Of a stretch of DNA of 64,000 nucleotides, positions 28,077-36,533 are shown one piece after another. The DNA lies in assembly GCF_000265205.3 (NCBI RefSeq), contig NT_187163.1, positions 124,001 through 188,000 on the forward strand, in the 5' to 3' direction. The notes below the pieces were generated by a model. It was not told the origin of the DNA, made no database searches, and saw only the letters and a list, made by a program, of their open reading frames with translations. Within the stretch, counting starts at the first letter, position 1. Each line of letters starts with the position of its first letter. A program made the translations under genes and the position numbers. The DNA comes from Sinorhizobium fredii USDA 257 (GTDB lineage Bacteria; Pseudomonadota; Alphaproteobacteria; Rhizobiales; Rhizobiaceae).

Positions 28077-28636
28077 TCACAATGTCTCCGAATTGGCGGG
28101 CAGCGTGCCCGCCACGGCCATCGTAACGCCGATCTTCTTGGGCTCACCCAATCGCAGCAGTGGCCATCCGACTCGAGCGAGGATTCGCTCGAATCGAAGA
28201 TCGGTCACGGTGACAATATCGGTGTAGTCATGCGCCATGCACCATTCGATGATGCCTGCGAACATCGTCAACGTCGTCTCATGGACCATACCGCCTCCCC
28301 TTCCCTCATCGAGACCCGTGTCGACGCAGAAGCGAGAGCTCTCGATCAGAAAGGGATGGGCCTTCAGTCCCTCGTTCGGAAGAAGCGAGGGAAAGACGTC
28401 ATGGCCGGGCCAAGTGCTGGGAGAAGTCTGGCGCATCCTGCCACATGGCCGCTGTCCGACACGGTGATGATGTAGGTCGGTTGGAGACCATCGAAAGCAT
28501 CCGATTCCCCACCGTCGAGAACGCTCACCTCCCAGCCTAGCCGATCGGAAAAGACTCGCGCTCGGCGCCTGTGGTGCTGTTCAAGAAGTTGCTTCCCGCG
28601 AAGATCTGGGTGCGCGGAAATCGCAATAACCTGCAT
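28077..28636 (-). pseudogene. traI: Broken LuxI-family acyl-homoserine-lactone synthase (traI-like)
   Basis: From ATG at 28636 the frame reads a good LuxI N-terminus: LLEQHHRRRARVFSDRLGWEV, then AGCARLLPALGPAM near 28400. There it shifts frame. The rest continues one frame over as VFPSLLPNEGLKAHPFLIES, SSRFCVDTGL, and LTMFAGIIEWCMAHDYTDIV, and then stops at 28077 short of the usual end; a further shift would add RLCPFSYRFEL. So at least one and probably two lesions break it. On Ti and related plasmids traI makes the signal that induces conjugation and repABC copy number. Here it lies directly before repABC, as expected, but is dead as read. Confidence 0.8.
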
Positions 28637-28790
28637 GCTTGTCTTCGTCGTTGAAAATCGTCGCGGAGATGAGCACGGATCAGAATCGCTGGGCAGTTGT
28701 AGACTTCGACAAGGTTTTTGGTTGGGTGAGTCGCGAAGGTTGAACCCCAAACCAGCAGCACGGGCCGTCTCGTCAGGCGCGGTCGGGCTA

Positions 28791-28811
28791 CTCCTGTAGG
28801 ATTCACAGGAG
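28791..28811. repeat. Inverted repeat upstream of repA
   Basis: CTCCTGT (28791-28797) and ACAGGAG (28805-28811) pair perfectly around AGGATTC. It could be an operator or a weak hairpin; no U-run follows. Confidence 0.35.
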
Positions 28812-28966
28812 AACAAACTAAGGACCATTTTTAAGGCGCCGCAACCTAACCCTTTGTTTCGTTGAAGAGAATTCGGTTTCGAGCCCGTGGGCTGCGCCGC
28901 TCGCAAGTGCGGTTGTTAAGTATTTGTTAACTCTATTTTTCTTGTCAGCAGGAGGGAATCGGGGCA

Positions 28967-29008
28967 CAGTGACGATAATTTCTAATTTTCCGCAAAATAT
29001 CGTGACTG
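28967..29008. promoter_or_regulatory. Inverted repeat just upstream of repA, possible RepA operator
   Basis: CAGTGACGATA (28967-28977) and TATCGTGACTG (28998-29008) form an 11-base inverted repeat with one mismatch, ending 16 bases before the repA start. RepA/ParA proteins of repABC operons repress their own promoter through inverted repeats here. The rest of the gap 28637-29023 holds no gene I can support. Confidence 0.45.
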
Positions 29009-29023
29009 AGGGCATCTGAAAAA

Positions 29024-30211
29024 ATGAACGTGACAAAGCCAGTTTCAGAGCCATTACTGAGTTTTGCCGACACGATTCTGGATCAAGGCGGCGAAATTTC
29101 AAGCAAGCTCGACATGCTTCGAATCGAAAAATTCCCACCAAACGCGCAGAAGACCTTACGTCAATTCTCGCTAGCGGAGGTGGCGGATTTCGTCGGAGTC
29201 TCCCAGAGCTACTTGAAAAAGCTACACCTACAAGGAAAAGGTGTCGAGCCAACGGTCACTGCCACGGGCCGTCGATACTACAGTGCTGAACAGATGAACG
29301 AGCTGCGGTCGCTCCTGGATAGGGTCCCCCACCGCAACAAGGGCGAAAAGCTTCAAGTCATTGCGGTTGTGAATTTCAAGGGCGGTTCGGGAAAGACGAC
29401 GACATCGGCTCACCTTGCACAGCACTTGGCACTCAAAGGCTATCGTGTCCTTGCGGTCGACCTCGATCCACAAGCCTCAATGACGGCTTTATATGGAATC
29501 CAGCCTGAGCTTGATGAGAAGCCGTCGTTTTATGAGTCCCTTCGATATGATGACAATCGCAGGTCGATCATCGAGATTATACAGCCCACAAACTTCCCAA
29601 ACCTCGACATCGTGCCAGCGAATTTGGAATTGCAGGAGTACGAGTATGAAACACCGCTCGCAATGCAGCGGAAGGACTCGTCTGAAGGCAAGCTGTTTTA
29701 TACGAGAATAGGCACCGCGCTGGCCGAGGTCGACGATCGCTACGACGTGGTGGTTGTGGACTGCCCTCCCCAGCTCGGCTACCTGACACTTACCGCGCTG
29801 ACGGCTGCCACGTCGGTCCTCATAACTGTACATCCCCAAATGCTGGACATCATGTCGATGTCCCAGTTCCTGCTTATGCTAGGCGACATATTGAAGAGCA
29901 TCGAGGGAGCGGGTGTAACGGTTAGTCTGGATTGGTTCCGGTACCTGATTACCCGGTACGAGCCTATGGACATTCCGCAGCAGCAGATGGTCGGCTTCAT
30001 GCAGTCGATGTTTGCTCGGCAGATGATGAAAAACCACATGGTGAAGTCGACGGCCGTTTCGGACGCCGGACTAACAAAACAGACGCTCTACGAAGTGGAG
30101 CGCTCTCAATTTACCCCAGCTACCTATGACCGAGCGCGCGAGGCGATGGACCTGGTTAATTCGGAGGTTATCGAGTTGATGCATCAGGCTTGGGGGCGGC
30201 GACATGCGTAG
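29024..30211 (+). CDS. repA: Plasmid partition ATPase RepA (ParA family)
   Basis: A 395-residue RepA of a repABC plasmid. An N-terminal DNA-binding region (LAEVADFVGVSQSYLKKLHL) is followed by the deviant Walker A KGGSGKTTTSAHLAQHL near residue 117, Walker A' VLAVDLDPQAS, and Walker B YDVVVVDCPPQLGYLT. It segregates the plasmid together with RepB and parS and represses the operon. Length is normal. The leader lacks a strong ribosome-binding site. repB follows after 74 bases. Confidence 0.93.
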   Translation: MNVTKPVSEPLLSFADTILDQGGEISSKLDMLRIEKFPPNAQKTLRQFSLAEVADFVGVSQSYLKKLHLQGKGVEPTVTATGRRYYSAEQMNELRSLLDRVPHRNKGEKLQVIAVVNFKGGSGKTTTSAHLAQHLALKGYRVLAVDLDPQASMTALYGIQPELDEKPSFYESLRYDDNRRSIIEIIQPTNFPNLDIVPANLELQEYEYETPLAMQRKDSSEGKLFYTRIGTALAEVDDRYDVVVVDCPPQLGYLTLTALTAATSVLITVHPQMLDIMSMSQFLLMLGDILKSIEGAGVTVSLDWFRYLITRYEPMDIPQQQMVGFMQSMFARQMMKNHMVKSTAVSDAGLTKQTLYEVERSQFTPATYDRAREAMDLVNSEVIELMHQAWGRRHA

Positions 30212-30229
30212 AAAATTGTCAGCCGTACA

Positions 30230-30249
30230 CATTGGTTTTTTTGCCAATG
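30230..30249. repeat. Hairpin between repA and repB
   Basis: CATTGG (30230-30235) and CCAATG (30244-30249) are perfectly complementary around TTTTTTTG. It may mark a regulatory or RepB-binding site; the partition site itself was not identified. Confidence 0.35.
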
Positions 30250-30285
30250 GTTTCACTGAGTTAGGCCAAGATCGGAGTGGACGTG

Positions 30286-31272
30286 ATGGCTCGTAAGGAT
30301 GTCTTCGCCAACATAACCAGTGGAGACGGAGCAAGGTCCGAGAGAAAAGCCACCCCTGGTTACGCAAGTCGAGGAGCCTCCCGGTCAATGATCAGTTCCC
30401 TCGGGGAGCTTGCACAGAAGGCGGCCAAGGCGGAACAGATCTTGCAGGGCGAGGCGGTTGTAGAACTCGACCCGAAAGAGATCGACAGCTCGTTTGTGTC
30501 TGACCGCATGGACGATGACGAGTTAGCGTTCAACGAACTCGTTGAGGCTATCCGGGAGCGGGGGCAGGATACACCGGTCCTTGTGCGGCCCCATCCAGTA
30601 GACGAAGGCCGTTATCAAATTGTCTTTGGACATCGACGCGTGCGAGCCGCCAAGCTCCTCAATCGAACAGTTAGAGCGGTTGTTAAAGAGGTCGCGGATG
30701 TCGACCACGTTGTTGCCCAAGGCCAGGAAAATTCGGCGCGCGAAAACTTGTCGTTCATCGAACGCGCTACTTTCGCCCAACAGCTCCTGGATCTCGGCTA
30801 CGAGCGGCGAACCATAGAGCTGGCGCTGTCAATTGATCCCCCTATGCTGACGAGAATGCTGTCAGTCACCGGCAGGATCCCGGTGGAAGTCTCATCTGCC
30901 ATTGGGGCTGCGAAAGGTGTGGGACGTGATCGATGGCTTGAGCTTGCCCAATTGATCGAGCGGCCTGAAAACTTGGCTACCGCACTTGCAGTGACGGCCG
31001 ACGGGAGTTTCCCAGAAACGCCTTCCGATCGCCGCTTCGATCTGGTTCTCAATGAACTCAAGCGAGCAAGGAAGCCCGCAAAACGTGCTGTTGCGGCTAC
31101 CACATGGCAGCCGAAGGACAAGAGCCTGTCCGCGGAATTCAAGAACACTGGCAAGAGCTTTTCGCTTTCATTGAAGGCGAAGGATGCCGGGAAATTTGGA
31201 AGGTTTCTCACTGAAAACCTGGAGCGCCTCTACGAGGAATTCAGGAAGGAAGAGAAAGTGCAAGGAGACTAA
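30286..31272 (+). CDS. repB: Plasmid partition protein RepB (ParB family)
   Basis: A 328-residue ParB-type centromere-binding protein. The start at 30286 (MARKDVFAN) is preferred over GTG at 30277 because GGAG at 30274-30277 lies 8 bases upstream. ParB motifs: PVLVRPHPVDEGRYQIVFGHRR (CTPase box; GHRR near residue 110), QGQENSARENLSFIERA, and the helix-turn-helix LALSIDPPMLTRMLSVTGR. It binds parS and RepA. Downstream lies the counter-transcribed RNA that controls repC. Confidence 0.93.
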   Translation: MARKDVFANITSGDGARSERKATPGYASRGASRSMISSLGELAQKAAKAEQILQGEAVVELDPKEIDSSFVSDRMDDDELAFNELVEAIRERGQDTPVLVRPHPVDEGRYQIVFGHRRVRAAKLLNRTVRAVVKEVADVDHVVAQGQENSARENLSFIERATFAQQLLDLGYERRTIELALSIDPPMLTRMLSVTGRIPVEVSSAIGAAKGVGRDRWLELAQLIERPENLATALAVTADGSFPETPSDRRFDLVLNELKRARKPAKRAVAATTWQPKDKSLSAEFKNTGKSFSLSLKAKDAGKFGRFLTENLERLYEEFRKEEKVQGD

Positions 31273-31279
31273 ACCGTAA

Positions 31280-31335
31280 AAGAAAAAGGCCCCCAATCGA
31301 CCCTCGTCGTGGAAGCCTCTCTCGTATTCTGAGCA
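31280..31335 (-). ncRNA. Counter-transcribed antisense RNA of repABC (incA-type)
   Basis: The repB-repC gap encodes a short antisense RNA of about 55 bases on the minus strand, the usual size. It ends in a hairpin with stem AGGCTTCC / GGGGGCCT enclosing a second stem CGAC-GAGG-GTCG, followed by TTTTTCTTTT (31290-31281): a rho-independent terminator. It inhibits RepC synthesis and determines incompatibility. Its target repC leader is intact although repC itself is interrupted. Confidence 0.8.
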
Positions 31336-31340
31336 AATCG

Positions 31341-31369
31341 AGAATCGCATTTCCACGAATCACTGTCAA
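31341..31369 (-). promoter_or_regulatory. Promoter of the antisense RNA
   Basis: On the minus strand TTGACA (31369-31364), a 17-base spacer and GATTCT (31346-31341). The perfect -35 and exact spacing place the start near 31334. Confidence 0.7.
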
Positions 31370-31427
31370 GAGTCGTAGCCGTCGATAGGCGGGCGGATTT
31401 CTTTTGCCTCTTAGAAGGTGAAGAAAA

Positions 31428-31739
31428 ATGCAGAGTGGGAATGTGACGACGCCCTTCGGGCGGCGGCCGATGACGCTTGCCTTGGTACGGCGACAGATTG
31501 CGACGACCGAGATCAAGCCCGGCAAATCGGCTGACAAGTGGAAAGTTTTTCGGGATGTATCAGAAGCACGGGAAGTGCTCGGATTACAGGACCGCAGCCT
31601 TGCAGTGCTTGACGCGTTGCTTACCTTCTATCCTGACAACGAGCTTCGCCAGGATGCGCAGTTGATTGTCTTTCCATCGAATGCCCAGCTGACACTCCGT
31701 GCGCATGGCATAGCCGGCGCCACGCTTCGAAGGCACCTA
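31428..31739 (+). pseudogene. repC: repC, 5' part (replication initiator cut by IS630-family element)
   Basis: Codons 1-104 of RepC, the initiator of repABC plasmids: PFGRRPMTLALVRRQIA, LLTFYPDNELRQDAQLIVF and NAQLTLRAHGIAGATLRRHL. AAGGTG precedes the ATG. The frame then enters the insertion and stops after four foreign codons. The 3' part resumes at 32887. Joined, the two parts would give about 404 residues, the normal length. The N-terminal DNA-binding domain made from this part cannot initiate replication by itself as far as is known. Confidence 0.9.
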
Positions 31740-32837
31740 GTGGATGGAATCTAACACTTGGTGCCCCCGTTTGACGGCAGCGATGATTTTGTCGGGATCG
31801 GCGGTCCAGGTGAAGGGCTTGGGTTGTTGGTTGTGCTCTGTAAGGAAGCGGTTGATGGCGGCCTGGAGGTCAACGACCGAATGAAAGACGCCGCGCTTGA
31901 GGCGACGCTTCGACAGTTTGGCGAAGAAGCCCTCGACGGCGTTGAGCCACGAGCAGGACGTCGGCGTGAAGTGGAAGGTAAAGCGCTGATGGCGGTCGAG
32001 CCAGGCGCGCACCTTGGGATGCTTGTGGGCGGCATAGTTGTCGAGGATGACGTGGATCGCCTTGTCGGCCGGCACTTGGGCGTTGATGGCGTTGAGAAAA
32101 CGGATGAACTCCTGATGCCTGTGACGCTGCATGTTCCTGCCGATGACGGTGCCGTCGAGCACGTTGAGGGCGGCAAACAACGTGGTCGTGCCATGCCGCT
32201 TGTAGTCGTGGGTCATGGTGCCGAGCCGGCCCTTCTTCAGGGGCAGGCCGGGCTGGGTGCGGTCGAGCGCCTGGATCTGGCTCTTCTCGTCGACCGACAG
32301 CACGATGGCATGGGCCGGCGGGTCGACGTAGAGGCCGACAACGTCTTTGAGCTTGGCGACGAACTGCGGGTCGTTGGAGAGCTTGAAGGCCCGCCAGCGG
32401 TGGGGCTGGAGACCGTGCGCCTTCCAGATGCGGCGCACCGCGCTGGCGCTGACGCCCACCTCGGCCGCCATCATGTCGGCAGTCCAGTGCGTCGTCTCGC
32501 CCGGCGGGTCGGCAAGCGAAAGCGCCACCACCTGCTCGCCGATCTCCGGCCCGAGCGGCGCAATGCGCGAGGGGCGCGTCTTGTCGCGCAAGAGACCCTC
32601 GAAGCCTTCCGTGGCGAAGCGCTCCTGCCAGCGCCACACGCAGGTCTTCGACTTGCCGGTCTGTCGCATGATCTCGACGGTGCCGACGCCATCGGCACTC
32701 AGCAGGATGATCTCGGCGCGCCAGACGTGCTTCTGCGGCGCATTGCGATCACTGATGAGGGCTCTCAGGCGTTGGCGATCGGTCGGCGAAACGGTGAAGG
32801 CTATTCCTGTGCGCATGCGCCACACTCGCATACGCAC
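31737..32837 (-). CDS. IS630-family transposase
   Basis: A 366-residue DDE transposase. The N-terminal helix-turn-helix (GTVEIMRQTGKSKTCVWRW) is followed by the catalytic core: Asp in VLSVDEKSQIQ, Asp in HVILDNYAAHKHP and Glu in SWLNAVEGFFAKLSKR, with the family's 34-residue spacing between the last two. It appears intact. The stop codon TAG is completed by the duplicated target TA and the next repC base, so the element itself ends in CAC. Confidence 0.92.
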   Translation of the reverse strand: MRMRVWRMRTGIAFTVSPTDRQRLRALISDRNAPQKHVWRAEIILLSADGVGTVEIMRQTGKSKTCVWRWQERFATEGFEGLLRDKTRPSRIAPLGPEIGEQVVALSLADPPGETTHWTADMMAAEVGVSASAVRRIWKAHGLQPHRWRAFKLSNDPQFVAKLKDVVGLYVDPPAHAIVLSVDEKSQIQALDRTQPGLPLKKGRLGTMTHDYKRHGTTTLFAALNVLDGTVIGRNMQRHRHQEFIRFLNAINAQVPADKAIHVILDNYAAHKHPKVRAWLDRHQRFTFHFTPTSCSWLNAVEGFFAKLSKRRLKRGVFHSVVDLQAAINRFLTEHNQQPKPFTWTADPDKIIAAVKRGHQVLDSIH

Positions 32838-32884
32838 TCGCCAAAGGGAATCCCATACGGACTCTTATGTTAGGCGGATACCAC
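31740..32884 (-). mobile_element. IS630-family insertion sequence in repC
   Basis: An 1145-base element flanked by a TA duplication (31738-31739 and 32885-32886), as expected for IS630. Its ends are imperfect inverted repeats: GTGG...TCTAACA at the left and GTGG...CCTAACA read inward from the right. Removing it and one TA restores the RepC frame exactly (RRHL-AILVEAG). It carries one transposase gene. Confidence 0.9.
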
Positions 32885-32886
32885 TA

Positions 32887-33789
32887 GCCATTCTTGTCGA
32901 GGCAGGTCTGATCGTCCGGAAGGATAGTGCCAACGGCAAGCGCTACGCTAGAAAGGACAGGACAGGTGAGATCGAAAGTGCATTTGGCTTCGATATTTCA
33001 CCACTCCTTTTGCGTGCCGAAGAGTTCGCACAGATGGCGCAGCAGGTCGCGGCCGATCGAGCGGCCTTGCGCCGAGCCAAGGAAAGTCTGACGATTTGCC
33101 GCCGTGACGTCCGAAAGCTCATTTCCGCTGCGATCGAGGAAGGCGCGTCGGGCGACTGGGAGACCATTGAGGAGATCTACATAGGCCTCGTGAGCAGGAT
33201 TCCGCGCTCTCCGACGCTGGGCGACGTCACGTCAATCCTGGACGAGATGGAGCTCCTGCAGGGGGAGGTCGTCAACATCCTGGAAATGCAGAATAAAGAC
33301 GAAAATATCAGCACCAATGATGCTCATGGTGAGCGCCACATACAGAATTCAAAATCCGACTCCATCCATGAATTTGAACCTAGCTCTGGAAAAGAGCAGG
33401 GGGCGAAGCCGGCGGATGATGATCCGCCCAAGCGGGAGCCGATCCGGAATTTCCCACTTGGCATGATACTGCGGGCCTGCCCCGAAATTACGATGTACGG
33501 ACCAGGCGGCACGATCAGCAACTGGCGCGACATGATGGCCGCCGCGGTCGTCGTCCGGTCGATGCTGGGGGTCAGCCCGTCGGCCTACCAGGAGGCCTGC
33601 GAGGTCATGGGGCCCGACAATGCCGCCGCAGCGATCGCCTGTATCCTCGAGCGGGAAGGGCACATCAAGTCGCCCGGCGGATATCTCCGAGATCTGACGC
33701 GTAAGGCGGCGCGGGGCGAGTTTTCGTTGGGGCCCGTGCTCATGGCGCTTCTAAGGGCGAACGGGGCGGGAATGCAGAGGGCCTCATGA
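32887..33789 (+). pseudogene. repC: repC, 3' part
   Basis: Codons 105-404 of RepC, in frame to the stop: ILVEAGLIVRKDSANGKRYA, QVAADRAALRRAKESLTICRRD and, in the C-terminal domain, GPGGTISNWRDMMAAAVVVR and YQEACEVMGPDNAAAAIACILE. There is no start codon with a ribosome-binding site at the junction. The plasmid origin (oriV) normally lies inside repC, so the insertion may also disturb it. The part is otherwise undamaged, suggesting a recent insertion. Confidence 0.9.
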
Positions 33790-34018
33790 TCATCGTTGTC
33801 GAGGCATCAGCGCGGCGGGTAAACCGACGTGGTGCGCGGAGATGCTTCCGAGTTCTTGATCAGTCAGAGCTACCCAACTGCGCGACACGACTCAAACACG
33901 GATCCCATGCTGGGCGCACACCAATGGACGGATTGGAAGGGCGTTTTCGGGCAGAACCTGACGAAGTTGTTTGGCTAGTCTGAATGGTCTCCTGGCGATT
34001 GGGCTGCGAGGAAGCGAA

Positions 34019-35061
34019 ATGCCGTCTGAAACTCGGTCGCCCCGCCTCGCGGTCCTGATCGATGCCGACAACACTTCGGCCAAGATCGTCGACGGTCTGT
34101 TCGAAGAGGTCGCCAAGATCGGTGAGGCAAGCGTGCGGCGCATCTATGGCGATTTCTCCGGCACGCGCTCAAAGGGGTGGGCGGACGTGCTGGCAAAGCA
34201 TGCCATCATTCCACAGCAACAGTTCGCTTATACGACGGGAAGAATGCCTCCGATATAACGTTGGTGATTGACGCAATGTACTTGCTGCACAGCGGCCGAT
34301 TCGACGGCTTCTGCCTGGTTTCCTCTGACAGCGATTTCACACGACTGGCCGCTCGTATCCGCGAGCAAGGAGTCGATGTGTTCGGCTTCGGCGAGCAGAA
34401 GACGCCGGAGAGTTTTCGCCAGGCTTGCCGGTGGTTCGTCTACACCGAGAACCTGCTTCCCGGCGCGATCAAGGATGAGCAAAACACATCGTCTGTAGAC
34501 AAGACGCTACAGTCAGCGAACGCCGACGTTCGGCTGATCAAGAAGGTGCTGTCGCAGGAGGACACCGAGGACGGCTGGGTCAATTTAGGCACCGTCGGCA
34601 AACAGCTTCTGAACCTGGCACCCGATTTCGACCCCCGCGCCTTCGGTTTCCGAAAACTCAGCGATCTGATCCGCGAGACGAACCAGTTCGAAGTTCGCCA
34701 GGCCGAGGGCGGTCCATCAGTATCGGGTGAAACAACGAAACAAAAAGTAGTGCCACCGCCCGGCGATTTGGAAGGGCTGGGAGTGTCGGGATGCGGCGAC
34801 AGATCGTTCGGCTTTCCCCTGAGGCCAGAAGCGTCTATCAGTGCTGGCGCAAACAAAAGCTTCAGGCGAGCTCCGACGCTCGGCAAGACAATGATGAAAG
34901 GAAGACGTTATGGCGACCGGTACGGTAGAGTGGTTCAACGCAGCGAAGGGCTTCGGTTTCATCCAGCCGGACGACGGCAGCGCCGATGTCTTCGTTCACA
35001 TTTCCGCGGTGGAGCGAGCAGGAATGCGTGGTCTGAACGACGGCCAGAAGATCACCTATGA
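34019..35061 (+). pseudogene. NYN-domain (LabA/DUF88) nuclease with OST-HTH/LOTUS-like region, frameshifted
   Basis: Starts at 34019 with GAGGAAG upstream. The first part, LAVLIDADNTSAKIVDGLF and VRRIYGDFSGTRSKGW, holds the NYN (PIN-like RNase) acidic residues. At about 34232 one A seems missing (GGAAG where GGAAAG would keep frame); the original frame stops at 34258 while the next continues KNASDITLVIDAM, FCLVSSDSDFTRLA, then a LOTUS-like region (NADVRLIKKVLSQ...GWVNLGTVGKQL). The shifted frame is open to 35061 and overlaps the cold-shock gene, so its true end is uncertain. Confidence 0.75.
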
Positions 35062-35116
35062 GCTAGTGAAGGATCGCAAGTCTGGCAAGATGTCGGCTGA
35101 CAACCTCCAGGCCTGA
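34910..35116 (+). CDS. cspA: Cold-shock domain protein (CspA family)
   Basis: A 68-residue single cold-shock domain: [20 protein letters not shown] (RNP1) and [14 protein letters not shown] (RNP2), the full usual length. It binds single-stranded RNA/DNA as an RNA chaperone. AAAGGAAG lies before the ATG, and a strong terminator follows the stop, so it is probably transcribed alone. It overlaps the tail of the broken NYN frame. Confidence 0.93.
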   Translation: MATGTVEWFNAAKGFGFIQPDDGSADVFVHISAVERAGMRGLNDGQKITYELVKDRKSGKMSADNLQA

Positions 35117-35130
35117 GCCGGATTGCGGAG

Positions 35131-35153
35131 GGCCGGGTTCGCCCGGCCTTTCC
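35131..35153 (+). terminator. Rho-independent terminator of cspA
   Basis: GGCCGGG-TTCG-CCCGGCC followed by TTTCCTGTTT, 15 bases after the cspA stop: a perfect 7-base stem with a UUCG tetraloop. Confidence 0.85.
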
Positions 35154-35195
35154 TGTTTGCAGCTGGAGGTGTGCGACATCGGTGCAGCGTCGCGG

Positions 35196-35222
35196 CTTGA
35201 AGCTGCTGCATCGCAACATTAT
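35196..35222 (+). promoter_or_regulatory. Promoter of the CCUCC-loop sRNA
   Basis: CTTGAA (35196-35201) and CATTAT (35217-35222) with suitable spacing (15-17 bases depending on register), just before the sRNA. Rhizobial alpha-r14 genes have promoters of the CTTGAC-N17-type. Confidence 0.5.
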
Positions 35223-35228
35223 CTTTTG

Positions 35229-35348
35229 AGTACCGAGGCGATTTCACCTCCTCCCGAGTCGTTGCGGTCCGACGGACAGCACTCCTCCTCCCAAGCTGTC
35301 AGTCACTTTTGAAGCCCGGCGCACCTCCTCCCGCGCCGGGCCTTTCGT
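35229..35348 (+). ncRNA. Trans-acting sRNA with three anti-Shine-Dalgarno loops (alpha-r14/'cuckoo'-like)
   Basis: About 120 bases with three hairpins, each showing a CCUCCUCC-type loop: ACCTCCTCCC at 35247-35256, ACTCCTCCTCCC inside the perfect stem GACAGC/GCTGTC, and ACCTCCTCCC inside the terminator stem GCCCGGCGC/GCGCCGGGC (35314-35341), then CTTTCGTT. This layout is that of the alpha-r14 sRNAs of Sinorhizobium (which include NfeR1) and related CCUCC-loop RNAs of alphaproteobacteria. They block translation by pairing with ribosome-binding sites. Family is inferred from structure; targets are unknown. Confidence 0.75.
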
Positions 35349-35619
35349 TGCGCAAGCAGGTCATCATCGTAAGGATAGGCGGATCTCGATTTTCGACATT
35401 GTTGTCGATCACCGCCTCACATGAGAAATGCCGGGGAGGAATCATGGAAATCGGCGCCGGCGACCGCGAACTGATCGCGGTGACGAGACGGTTTTTGCGG
35501 CGAAGGCCGAGCTGGAAGTCCCGAGTGAGGCACAGGCGGCCCGTCCGAGAGCATAGCCGGTGCACCCTTCGGTGGCGACGCCTAGTCGCGGTCGGCCGCG
35601 GCAGCGCTGACGCACACGA

Positions 35620-36057
35620 TAGCACTCTAGCGGCCCGCCCGCGTCGTCGCGTGGCGTTGTTATAGTAGCTGGATGCCTGTTGCACGGAGCGGTGACGGGA
35701 TTGCTCCATCGCTTCGGGCAGGGGAACTCCGAGGTTCGCGGCTTCGGTGAGATATCAAGACCGCAATCCGTGTGCGGAAAACTCCTCCGCCTCCAGCCCG
35801 GCCATCGTCACCCGCCGCTTGACGACATCGTTGACCGCCTTCGGGTCGATCGCCCGAAACACGCTACCACTGTCGATCTTCGCGGCCGCCAGCCAGGCGT
35901 TCAGCGCGTCCACCGGCCGGCCGGTGAGATAGACAACCTCATCCTGGCTTGCGCCAGAATTCTTGCTGCGGCCGAGGTGGATGGAGAGCGAGCGCCCGCA
36001 GCTCGTCGACCTGCGCGTCATGGATCTGGTCTTCGGTGGAAACACGTGCGTCGCCAA
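35620..36057 (-). pseudogene. Tyrosine recombinase (integrase) remnant
   Basis: Reads VVYLTGRPVDALNAWL, AVNDVVKRRVTMAGLEAEEF, SAHGLRS, then a stop (TGA at 35757-35755 where GGA, Gly, is expected), then YLTEAANLGVPLPEAMEQSRH and QQASSYYNNATRRRGRAA. The catalytic HxxR (HGLR), the H/R of SRHR and the Tyr (SSYYNN) are recognisable. The N-terminal half is missing or scrambled. Such integrases occur in many copies on rhizobial plasmids. The nonsense codon and lost N-terminus make it inactive. Confidence 0.75.
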
Positions 36058-36427
36058 TCAGCCGGCGGGTGGGGGAGGGCATTGCTCTTCGGCGATTTTG
36101 CCATGGATTTTTGGCCCGATTCCGTATCGTTGCTCAGAATAGCAGCTCGCCAGCTCCAATTCGCTACCGGAGACGAGCAACGGAGCGTCCGCATAGGCAA
36201 ACGCGCGCCAGCGGGCTTCTGTGGCGGAAATGCTGGAAAACTAGGGCTCCTGGAGAAGGCCGAAGAACGAAAAGCTCGCGACAGGTGTCTGCAGGGGCGT
36301 CCCGGTGACGAGATCATGTAAGTTGCGGCCGCTAAACTCTGCTGCGGCCAGTCCGGTCAACCTTGCCGAAACGGCCCAAAAGCCCGGAAACCCTACCGAC
36401 AACCTCCATTTCCGTCGTCGAAAACCT

Positions 36428-36458
36428 CACTTCTGATAAGCATTACTTATCGGAAGTG
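36428..36458. promoter_or_regulatory. 31-base near-perfect palindrome upstream of the RHE_PE00001-like gene
   Basis: CACTTCTGATAAG and CTTATCGGAAGTG around CATTA, with one mismatch in 13 base pairs. It lies 75 bases before the gene; a half site (CGAAGTGAAG) recurs near 36481. Likely an operator. The region 36058-36427 before it holds no gene I can support. Confidence 0.55.
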
Positions 36459-36533
36459 AAAGGCCCAACCGGCAACCATACGAAGTGAAGAACCCTAACT
36501 TTGATATAGAGTTCGTTTAGCAAATCATTTACC

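Noticed and set aside
31758..32873. Plus-strand frame of ~370 codons
   Set aside because: Antisense to the IS630 transposase, which shows a full DDE motif set.
33790..34018. Possible small gene or partition site after repC
   Set aside because: No frame with family marks, and no palindrome that I could match to a known repABC parS.
35440..35620. Possible gene starting MEIGAGDRELIAV
   Set aside because: Short, very Arg-rich, and overlaps the region after the sRNA and the integrase remnant; no supporting feature beyond a GGAGG near the ATG.
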